Assembly: GCA_002946415.1 (NCBI GenBank)
Contig: NJPS01000004.1
Coordinates: 191,001-255,000, forward strand
Direction of reading: 5' to 3'
Source: Rutstroemia sp. NJR-2017a BVV2
Lineage: Eukaryota > Ascomycota > Leotiomycetes > Helotiales > Rutstroemiaceae
DNA length: 64,000 nt
This document shows, piece after piece, positions 54,895 to 64,000 of the stretch; the first letter of the stretch is position 1, and each line of letters begins with the position of its first letter. The translations under genes and the position numbers were made by a program. Under the pieces are notes generated by a model. It saw only the letters and a program-made list of their open reading frames with translations, was not told the origin of the DNA and ran no database searches.

Positions 54895-56223
54895 CAATCA
54901 ATCGCGCAGCTCCAAATCCGCGTATACAGAATCTCTGTCCCTATATCACCACCAGCCCAAACCTCCAACCTTATAAAGCCAACGAAGTTGTCCCCGTGAG
55001 TCTCTAAATATCGTGATGTCACAAAAGAAGTGGAACAAGAACAGTAAACACGAAAACCCAACGTCACTTAGAGTCATATAAGAAAAAGAGTCAATCAACT
55101 GAGCAATCAAATCGGCAAACCACACCATATAAAACAAAACCCAACAAGCATATTAATACCATTCTCCCCATCCAACAAACTCCCCCCCAAAGAAAACCCA
55201 CCCCCGCTTCTTCATCAAATTATCACCGAGGCGCCCAACCATAGCACCAACACCAAGCCAAATTTCGTAAAATCCTTAACACTTTCCGCGCGTAATATCT
55301 ACTCTCGGTATGAGAATTTACGAAAGTATACTTCGGAATCATGTAAATGTTCGTAAGAGGTGCATTTAGAGGTGTGGTGGAGTAAGATACTGCCCCCCTC
55401 CAAATCCACCCCCTCCTTCCACCCCTTGAAAATCCCCAATCTCCTCCTCAATGCGAACAGGACAAATTGAGGATATGCAATTTAATACTCCGAGAGAGAT
55501 ACGAAATAAAGAAAAGGGGTGAATTGCTGATCGAGAGATAAGGAATTGAATTGTGGAATCTCTACGAGAGGATGGTGAAAAATATGATTAAATTTAATCA
55601 AGCAGAATCTTCGCTTAACTACGGGAGAGTTGGTAGTGAGTGTAAAGTCGGCGCCATTGTTCACTTGAACTAGTTAACTGCAACTCCCTCTATAATACTC
55701 TACACATCAAAATAATTCTAGATCGGCCGTGTTCACCACTCATCAATTAATCGAGAAAAGAAATGCAAATGCAGACGTAGTAGTTCCCGGTTGAAAAGGG
55801 TATATTTATCTATCTTTATCCTCCCAATCTATCTACTACATTTTCAACTTGTGAGTCCTTTCCATCTTCAAATAAATGAGACAAAAGGTTTAACTACACA
55901 AGTGATGCCCCTGCCCCTGCCCAATTCCATGTTCCTTTTCTTTGATATCATCATCATACGCCACCCAGATGTCCGGTTGATGGATCATCTTATGCCCACG
56001 ACCGCCCTTTATGCTGTTGAAACCAACTCCCAAGCAACGCTCATAAAAACGAAAAAATAAATAAAAGCTTTTGTCTTTCATATGCCCCAGCCAGAAACGC
56101 CGATGTTGAAGTCGTCTCCAGTGCTAGGCAAGAACCCAAGACATAAAAAGATATTAAGAGAAATTTTCCGTAATTCATCCCCATATCGTAACCCTAGTAG
56201 CAACAAATTGACATGAAGTGAAT
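54895..56223. other. Intergenic region
   Basis: About 1.3 kb with the PAQR promoter and the long 3' flank of the methionine synthase gene. Pyrimidine-rich, with no supported gene or RNA. Confidence 0.5.
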
Positions 56224-58703
56224 TTATGCCTTGTTAGCATACTTTTGACGGTAGAACTTGGCAGCGTTGACCATGTTAGTCAAAGCAGCCTTGGTCTCAG
56301 CCCATTGACGAGTCTTAAGACCACAGTCAGGATCGATCCAAAGTTGCTCTGGCTTGAGGAATTGCAACATCTCCTCAATTCTGTCCTTGATCTCTTGCTC
56401 GCTTGGGACACGAGGAGAGTGGATGTCGTAAACACCAGGTCCAATGTGACGTGGGTAAGCCTCGTCAACGAAGACCTTAAGGAGCTTAGCATCAGACTTG
56501 CTGTTCTCGATGGAGAGGACATCAGCGTCAAGAGCAGCGATGGCGTGGAAGAAGTCCTGGAACTCAGAGTAACAGAAGTGAGAGTGGATCTGGGTAGAGT
56601 CTTGAACACCGGAAACGGAGAGACGGAAAGACTTAACAGCCCAGTCAAGGTAAGCCTCACGTTCCTTACCGGAGCGGAGAGGAAGACCCTCACGAAGAGC
56701 TGGCTCGTCGACTTGAATGACGTAAACACCAGCGGCCTCAAGGTCAACAACCTCGTCACGGAGAGCCAAAGCAAGTTGCTCGGCTTGGACGGATTGATGA
56801 ACATCGTCACGAGGGAAAGACCATCTGAGACAGGTGATCGGTCCAGTCAACATACCCTTCATTGGCTTCTTGGAGATGGAGACGGCGTATTTGGATTCCT
56901 TAACGGTCATTGGTGCGGGACGAGAGATGTCACCAACGATGATAGGAGGACGAACGCATCGAGAACCGTATGATTGGACCCAAGCGTGAGTGGTGAAGGC
57001 ATAACCGTCAAGACGCTCACCGAAGTATTGGACCATGTCGTTACGCTCTGGCTCACCGTGGACGTAGACATCAAGATCAAGCTCCTCTTGGACCTTGACA
57101 ACATCTTGAATCTCCTTCTCAATGAACTTCTCGTACTCCTCAGCAGTGATCTCACCCTTGGTGAACTTGTTACGTTGGATACGGATTTCCTTGGTCTGAG
57201 GGAAGGAACCGATGGTGGTAGTTGGGAAAAGTGGGAGACCCAAGCTCTTTTGTTGTTGAGCGATACGGGTAGGGAACTCAGAGATTCTGTTGTAGTCCTT
57301 TTCGGTGATCTTGGATTGACGATCCTTGACCTTGGGGTCGTTGGTTCGCTTGGAGCTGGCACGAGATTGAATGGACTTGGCGTTGGCCTCGAGCTCGGAA
57401 CGGACAGACGCTGGTCCTTCAGTAACGGCCTTGGCAATGATGGAAACCTCAACAGCCTTCTCGCATGCGAAGGAGAACCAGTCAGCAATTTCTGGGTCAA
57501 GCTTCTTCTCGCTTGCAAGAGTGTGAGGGGTGTGGAGGAGGGAGCTGGAGGTGGCGACAATGACACGGTCTTTGCCGAGCTTTTGAACAGCAGACTCGAC
57601 AGTCTCAATAGCACGCTTGAGGTTGGTCTTCCAGATGTTACGGCCATCAACAACACCAGCAGACAAGATAGTCTTAGAGCCCAAAGCAGAGACAACAGTG
57701 TCTAATTGTTCTGGGTTGCGGACCAAGTCAACGTGGACAGCGTAGATGTCAGATGGGAGAGCATCAATGTTGTGGACGATGTCACCGAAGTAGGTAGCGA
57801 AAACAATTTTGGGGATTTTGTCACCCAACTTGGCGAATCTCTCGTATGTTGGCTTGAAGGCAGCCTTGGTCTTGGATGGAAGATCAAAGACGAGGGTTGG
57901 CTCATCAATTTGAACAGTCTCAGCACCAGCCTCCTTGAGCTGGGTAAGAAGCTCTTCATAGACTGGCAGAAGCTTCTCCAAGAGGTCGATTGGGTCGACT
58001 GATTGTCCACGGTCTGGCTTTCCGAGGTGGAGGAAAGAAACTGGGCCAACCAAGACTGGTCGGGTAGCGATGCCAGCCTCCTTGGCCTCAAGGAACTCAG
58101 CAACGGCCTTTGGCTTGGAAGTGAGCTTGAAGGTCTGGTTGTCTTGAAGAGTTGGCTTGACGTAGTGGTAGTTTGAGTCGAACCACTTTACCATCTCCAA
58201 ACTGGGAACATCGACACCCTCACGTTGGAGACCACGTCCCATAGCAAAGTATTCATCGACTCGGTTGAGGTTGTATTTGGTGTATCGCTCTGGTGTAGCC
58301 TATGCAAAGAACACGTCAGCAACTTGTATCAAACTTATAAATCAATGGGACTGCTTACACCAAAGTCTTGGATATGTGTGAGGACTTGATCGTAGAGAGC
58401 GAAGTCATTGCTGGGAATGATGTCGACACCGGCCTTCTTTTGGATGTTCCAGTGCTCGATACGGAGTCTCTTTGCCTCAGCAAGGAGCTCATCTTGAGAG
58501 AGCTTACCGCCCCAGTACGCCTCTGTAGAGATAAAAGTCAGCACACAATGTGGGGTAAATGTCGAGGAGTAAAATCTTACCAGTAGCTTTCTTCAGCTCT
58601 CTGAGAGCTCCCATACGAGGGAAACCAAGGATAGATCTGTGGTAGTCATGATTAGAAGGCTGCAATGTGTCAGCAATAGAAGATATACGCACGATTGAAC
58701 CAT
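56224..58703 (-). CDS. MET6: Cobalamin-independent methionine synthase (768 aa)
   Basis: Four exons: 58703-58693 (11 bp), 58636-58581, 58522-58359 and 58299-56224; introns of 56, 58 and 59 bp; 769 codons, the normal family length. It transfers the methyl group of 5-methyltetrahydropteroyl-triglutamate to homocysteine in the cytosol. The N-terminal barrel starts at GFPRMGALRELKKATEAYWG; the catalytic C-terminal barrel shows the zinc ligands in IHSHFCYSEF (His and Cys), the Glu of the ISRPAPMTVKESKYA to GMLTGPITCLRWSF region and the last Cys in WIDPDCGLKTRQW. Codon use is strongly biased toward C-ending codons, as in highly expressed genes, which also leaves long open frames on the opposite strand. 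An E-box (CACGTG) about 410 bp upstream may be a sulfur-regulation site. Confidence 0.97.
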
Positions 58704-60581
58704 GGTTGCGATATGTCGAAGTTGTGAAGGACGAAGGAATTGTTGACAATTGTATCGTACCGACGAACGATTGCGTGATAATAAGAATCCGGACACCGAA
58801 GTCGGAGACCTTGGAAGATTCTTCAGACGGGAAGAATCTGTTGATGAAAAGAGAAGGAAGAAGATGGAACACTCGATGAAGTATTCAGAGGAAGATGGAG
58901 GGGTATTTGTATGAAGAGTAAGAGAGAAGGATCGGAGCGGTGTGTTGTGTGGGAGGAGGCAGAGTTTTGTATTGATCTCGAAATTCGCTTTCACGGATTC
59001 GAAGCTAAAAAAGATTGAGGGAGAAAGAGGGGTGGCCGTGGTGGCCGTGGGTTGGCCGACAGGGAGTGGACCCCGCCTAGGACTAGCGCCGAGAAGCAGG
59101 TAGAGCTGACCACACGTGACTGCGACCAACGGAGCTGCAGAGATTTTCGATGTTCGATTTTCGATTTTCCAACGTGGACGTGGAGCGGTGGTGAGGCCGA
59201 GAGCAGTGGGAGTGGGGCAGGGGCAAAAGTAAGTGAGAAGGGTCCTGTCATTGAGAAACACGGGCGAGTACCGTCTCTTCCCTCAATGCCATTCAATCCT
59301 ACTGTATCCGCATCCCCATCCCCCACCCCACCCAGCGAACTCGGATCCCGAACCGCGATCTTGTCTGTACAGTAACAATAAAGAATTCGCCCGTACTCGC
59401 TCCCTTCCCTTCCTCCACCAACAACCATCTCCGAAAAACCAAAGGGGCGAAAAAGATCTCGGCTCCTTGCATCAATTGCCCCCACCAATTGCAGCACCAG
59501 CCCGAACACAAAGCTCTTCTTGCTAATCGTTGATGCCCCCCAACCCAACCACCACACTTTTAAACTTTGGTACGAGCACAGTCGCCGTGTGTGTTCGACT
59601 CATGCATTGCAGAGGAGATACAGTACTTCGTACACGCGATGCGATGCGAGGCCACATCACAACAAACATTAAACCGAGAGTTCAGAAAGCACGAGTTTGG
59701 TTGTCATAATCTTCATTAACATTTGCCCTTCTTGGAGCAAGCCTGGCTAGCTAGCTATTTTCCTCATTGAAACCCTTCCCATGCCGTATCTTATCATGAT
59801 AAGCCTTGCCCCCTCCAATTCCTTCCCAACCATCCTGCCCTGCTCTGACCGTCCTGCAACCAACATAAGCAAACACCCCATTCCATGCCGTTTTCTCCTA
59901 TACAAGTCCCCCATTCCAGCAGTCAGAATGCCCAAATAATAACCTATGGATTATTCGAGCGCGAGCTCTTCCCTATACCAAATGCTTTTTATGTGTATGC
60001 AGGCAGCCAGAATAGCGCTCCCATCGCTATCATAAACCTTTTCATCCAAAGTCCACATACTAAATGCAAAAAGCTTTTGCCCCAACGGCATAATCCTATC
60101 TTTCATAGCCAACCGGGCCTCTCCTGCAGATGATCAACGAATACTCTTGTTTCGCCCGCAAATCGAAATGTGCTACAAGCCGTACAAAGAATACAAATAA
60201 AAAGAAAAGTAAAAAAGAATTGAAAAATATGATGTACAATCCGGATCGATCAGTATACAATTATCAGTAAAATGCTTTTCTCGTCCTTGGACTTGTTTGA
60301 CTTTGCCCCGCGAGGGGGTTGTCGTTTCCCACATGATCGCGGTGGATACGCAAATGCCCGTATGCGTCGTAAAAAAACAAGAACAATTAAGAACAGCTTC
60401 CAGGGAGCTGTTAAAAACACAAAAATAAAAACGCCAAAAGTCCTCGTAGGTAAAGAGAACTAGAAAATTCATCCGCTAAAACGCTATGCAAAGTGGGTAT
60501 CAAATCAACGAACGTTCATGAAGACATGCGTGTACGGAGGTGTTCGGAGTAAGTGGTGATGGAGGAGGTCGGTGAAGTAGT
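58704..60581. other. Long intergenic region upstream of MET6
   Basis: About 1.9 kb with the MET6 promoter and leader and the 3' flank of the RasGEF gene. Plus-strand open frames here are shadowy and unsupported; no repeat or RNA is seen. Confidence 0.45.
59113..59118. promoter_or_regulatory. CACGTG E-box upstream of MET6
   Basis: CACGTGAC (GTCACGTG toward the gene) matches the centromere-binding-factor (Cbf1) type site that controls sulfur-amino-acid genes in yeasts. It lies about 410 bp before the MET6 start. A single short motif can occur by chance; filamentous fungi often use other sulfur regulators. Confidence 0.35.
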
Positions 60582-63500
60582 TCAAATGGGGGTTCTGTCT
60601 TTGGAAGAATGTGTCCAGCCAAACAGATCAAATTTCTCCCTCTGAGAAGAGGTTGCTGAGACTGCCGAGTCAACCGGACTTGGTCGAGGATGCAAGGTAT
60701 CACGAGGTTCCAGTAATAGAGATTTTCTGTAATATTGCTGTACGTTTTCGTGGTCCGATGATGACTTAACTCTAACGACCTGTGCTTGTAGCCATTCTTG
60801 TAGCTCAGGTACTTCTGTGAGTCGATACGGGATCTGGAACCGCTGTAGCTCACCAATGATTTTAGCAGTTCGTGTATGCTTATCAAAGTTGATAACGGAC
60901 ATGCTCTCGTTTGAGCTACATCCGGGCAATTGCTTCGTGGCTGGGTTGCCAGCATCGACGAACGTCAAATCAGTTAGATAGGTGCCAACGAAAGGAAGAC
61001 ACGGAGGAACGTGATCATGAAGTCTTCGTCGAAGTACTGCATAGTTCTTCTCCGGTTCAACAACAGCTTGAAGACCTCTGAGCATCTCTTTGCGTTTTTG
61101 GGACACCATGTCCCATGTCTTCTTCAACCTGACAATGGTAGAAGAATTTAAAGAGCAGATGATCGCCATCAAAGAATCATAATTGTTGAGCTCCAAGCAT
61201 TTGCAAGCAATCTTGATCCAGTGCTTGATGAGGATAGCTCGCTTCTTGGCATCATCGTATTGCAGAATAGTGTCGGCTACAAGGTTCGAGAGATCAGTCG
61301 ACAGAGTGGACATAGCTCGTACATTGACTGCGTTCGATCCAGCCCGTTTCGTCCATTCAGAACCAAGAAGTTCTTCTGGCATGATAGAGCAAAAAATATT
61401 CATCTCCTTGATGGTGAGCTGGCGAGCCAACTCAAGGGGGTCGAATTCGAGAATTGTGGGATTGCTTCCACCCATCTTCCAATTCCTCAAAAGCGATGCT
61501 TGGCTTTTGGTCATGATGACAGGAGGAACAGGTACATCCACGGGTATGTACTGGCCCATAGATGTACTAGTCTTGCCCATAGATGATACAAGTCGTGGCA
61601 CAAGAGGACCATCGTTTGCAGAAACCTTTTGTGCAAGATCGTACAATCTCTTGCCAGCCGCAGGGAGAACAGCAGTAAGCTTTCCATTAGCGAAGGATGC
61701 AATGATGGAAAGAGCCTCGAAATCGGAGAGGTTTCGCCAGTGAGACTCAAGCCAGCCTTTGAACACATTATAGACACGTAATCTTACAGGCGCTGCAATA
61801 TGTGGACTTTGGGCGACGTAGTCAAATCGATCTACCAAAGCATTGGCAAGTTCAATGGGAGATGCAAACAATCGAAAGGTCAGATAGAAGGTGGATACAA
61901 ACATAGAGTCCGGGGTTGAGTCGTGCGTAGTAAGTCTTTCAACAAGGGCTGGAAGTGACCCGCCGGTAATCTGACCTTCCTTGTTATGCAACAGCTCGTG
62001 GGCAAATGTTTTCTCAAGCATCTTTGACTCGAAATCATCAGGATCATCGGCAAGCATCGAATTTCCATCGCTCATACTGATGTCCGACAGAGATGGTTGA
62101 TTTCTCGGTGCAGATGATGTGATGTCTGGTGTAGTTGCTCGAGTAGATGTTCGGGAAAGCATACTCGACTCAGAATCACGCATATATGAGCTGCTAGTGC
62201 CTGTGCTTGAGACCGCAATGCTGCCAGATCTGAAGGAGTGGAATTCTCCATCGTGGGTAGAGGATCGATCCGACGGACTGTAATCATCATGGCCCATCAA
62301 GGGCGTGGTCGTTTTCGGTAGCGGAGGGAGAATGGAAGTGGTAGACATGCGGTTCGAAAGCGGATTCTCATCAGTCTCTGATGGTGATTCCACGGGTACT
62401 TCTGGCAGTGGCTTTTCGTAGGTGTTTGGAATTACCAGAGGTGGAGGTGGTGGACGGGTTGAAGGTTCTTCTGGCATTGGATCGGCATATTGTTCTTCCT
62501 GATTTTGCTCTGCTTGCTCCGAAACAGCACCTATCAAGGGTATGTTGATACCGAGACCTTCCGCCTGACCAAATTCAAAATCGCCGATTCGTTCAATCAC
62601 AAATTTCGTCTTCGCTACACACTCTCCAGCTGCTCTTACACAGCCTGTGGCAGCCATAAGCAGACCACCGTTCTGTTGAGCCATCACAACATCATCCTCA
62701 GCGATACCTGACGAGTTGATAATTTCTCTAGCGGCAATTACAAGCTTGTTTATTTTGTCGTACATGACATTTCGGGCATTCCCTAGAGAGTCGGCACTTT
62801 GGCTGTCATGAGCACACACCGCTTCGACCACTGTAAGTAAGCCTCGACCAGCTGTCACTGATTGTCGCACTGTGGTAAGAAGATCTGCTGATGACTGGCT
62901 TTGAAGATGAAGGCGACCGATGAACGATCCAAGGTATGAAAGAAACGTATCATGACTCTGGCTTAGTTTTTCGGAAACTAGATTTTGACGGGGCTGTGCT
63001 GAAGCGATGAGGGAGACTCGATGGGAGACGGAATGTCTCTTAGCCTGTGCAGATGAAATTGACAGCGGACGGGACATTACCGCTGGACATGCAGCCGATA
63101 GCCGTCTGTATGACTGTCGCTTGCCTTGGTCCTCCGGTCGCAATGAGCTAGATACGCCGCTTGCCGAGCTTCGGGTGGAGTGTCTGCGAGAGGCCGTGTC
63201 GTCTGCAGGGTCTGCATGCGGTACATCTGAAAATGACGTCGAGTCCGCAGGAGGAGTGGGAGGAATGTAAGATTCTTCGGTAACGGTTGCCATGACCTTG
63301 TGAACTGGTTGTCGTGATCTGATATCGTCTTCCAAGGTGTCCAGAAATCTAACACCCCTAACGACGATCTTGAAAGCCTTCAGGATCATCTCATCGATGA
63401 GATCGTTGATATTATTCGCGTCAGTGTCTGTTAGAGCGTTGGTAGTGAACTCCTGCAGTCGCTTTGCTGTCTTCACAAGAGATGATAGGTCAGATAGAAG

Positions 63501-64000
63501 TGCCTTCCTATTCCTTCGAAGACTCTCGTTGCCTTGTACGATTGGAGATTCCCTAGTTAGACAATCTGATTTTTCCTAGGCAAGAATCAGCATTTGAGCA
63601 AGAAATTGACTTCGTGATGATCCTCACCAATAGATACCTAACACCAGCAATGATGCCACGCATGAAATCCTGGTTCCCAAAAATCTCGCTGTCTGTCGTT
63701 AAACCACTTCTAAGTAAGTCCCAGAAGTTCAGTAAAGCTTTCAAAAGATTCGCCATTGAATCCGGGTCATATGCTTCGCAATAGTTGGTTGGCAGCCATC
63801 CACGCGCCCCAGATATAAGCAGGGTACCATCAGCCCAGCCATTGGTATGTATAGAATGTACCAAAATCACATCCCCTTCATTCAATGGCAGCGTAACCGT
63901 GGCATCGGAAATGAGATATGTGGGATGAAAAGGATAGAAAGCTCGGAGAAAGTTGTGGAAAACGGGTGGAGAAACGTCCATCTGATTCAGGTCTTCTTGC
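60582..64000 (-). CDS. SH3-RasGEF (Cdc25-type) Ras exchange factor, 5' end outside the window
   Basis: Exons 63628 to at least 63981 and 63575-60582, with a 52-bp intron (GTGAGG...CCTAG, phase 0); at least 1115 residues. The frame is open from 63981 to the window edge, so earlier exons or residues may exist; ATG 63981 could instead be internal. It shows an N-terminal SH3 domain (VTLPLNEGDVILVHSIHTNG, WLPTNYCEAYD), a long middle with low-complexity proline/serine stretches, a RasGEF N-terminal domain (GGSLPALVERLTTHDSTPDS, VSTFYLTFRLFASP) and a catalytic RasGEF domain (DPLELARQLTIKEMNIFCSI, KHWIKIACKCLELNNYDSLM, FVGTYLTDLTFVDAGNP). It promotes GDP release from Ras at the plasma membrane and so controls cAMP and growth signalling. 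Domain order is that of fungal Cdc25 proteins. Confidence 0.93.

Noticed and set aside
56218..57705. Long plus-strand open frames (251 and 243 codons) opposite MET6
   Set aside because: They mirror the strongly biased codons of MET6, have low-complexity composition and no homology; they are antisense shadows.
59052..59557. Open frames on both strands upstream of MET6
   Set aside because: Proline/serine-rich, no start context or homology, and they overlap the MET6 promoter.
1..64000. tRNA or rRNA genes
   Set aside because: No B-box (GGTTCGANTCC) with matching acceptor stem was seen on either strand by eye; a tRNAscan run would be decisive.

Overview
The window is nuclear DNA of a filamentous ascomycete. 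Genes are split by short introns (about 45-180 bp, GTRNGT donors, CTRAY-like branch sites, YAG acceptors), and the content is typically fungal: HR-PKS remnant, DUF6594, Fungal_N, maltose-type MFS permease, H-type lectin, TCF25/Rqc1, Cdc25-type RasGEF. A leotiomycete is my guess from the general look of the proteins; it is not proven by the sequence.

Layout. 1-3.8 kb: the 5' part of a Fet3-like multicopper oxidase diverges from a type-B carboxylesterase broken by one stop codon, then a rhodopsin-like membrane protein fragment and a small cysteine-rich secreted protein. 3.9-9.1 kb is gene-poor and decayed: short tandem repeats, a degenerate ~150-180 bp repeat array, the 3' third (ER-KR-ACP) of a reducing polyketide synthase with a stop in frame, and a TA-flanked MITE. 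9.6-11.5 kb holds an alpha/beta hydrolase and a small membrane protein. 12-17.4 kb is a pore-former/lectin locus: an intact jacalin/H-type-lectin protein whose upstream MACPF-like half is broken by a stop, a frameshift and a ~270 bp insertion, followed by a second broken gene of a fungal family. 18.8-20 kb carries a dead gene I cannot name. 21.2-23.6 kb is an 11-exon sugar permease. 24.2-24.5 kb is a second MITE. 25-36.4 kb has a 1587-residue Fungal_N protein, an SCP-x-type thiolase, a HeLo-like protein joined to a retropepsin-like domain, and a DUF6594 membrane protein. 39.7-41.2 kb is a protealysin-like M4 metalloprotease.

The right part, 42-64 kb, is mostly conserved housekeeping: ATX1 copper chaperone, TCF25/Rqc1, a mitochondrial PP2C, an F-box protein, a broken TLC-domain gene, a PAQR/Izh receptor-like protein, cobalamin-independent methionine synthase and an SH3-RasGEF.

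A recurring theme is that gene-breaking lesions (nonsense codons, 1-nt frameshifts, insertions) fall in accessory genes (esterase, PKS, MACPF, its neighbour, HeLo/retropepsin, TLC), while every conserved gene reads through cleanly. That argues for real pseudogenisation rather than poor sequence. Exon structures were assembled by eye from frame continuity and splice consensus; reading-frame arithmetic was checked for each spliced gene.
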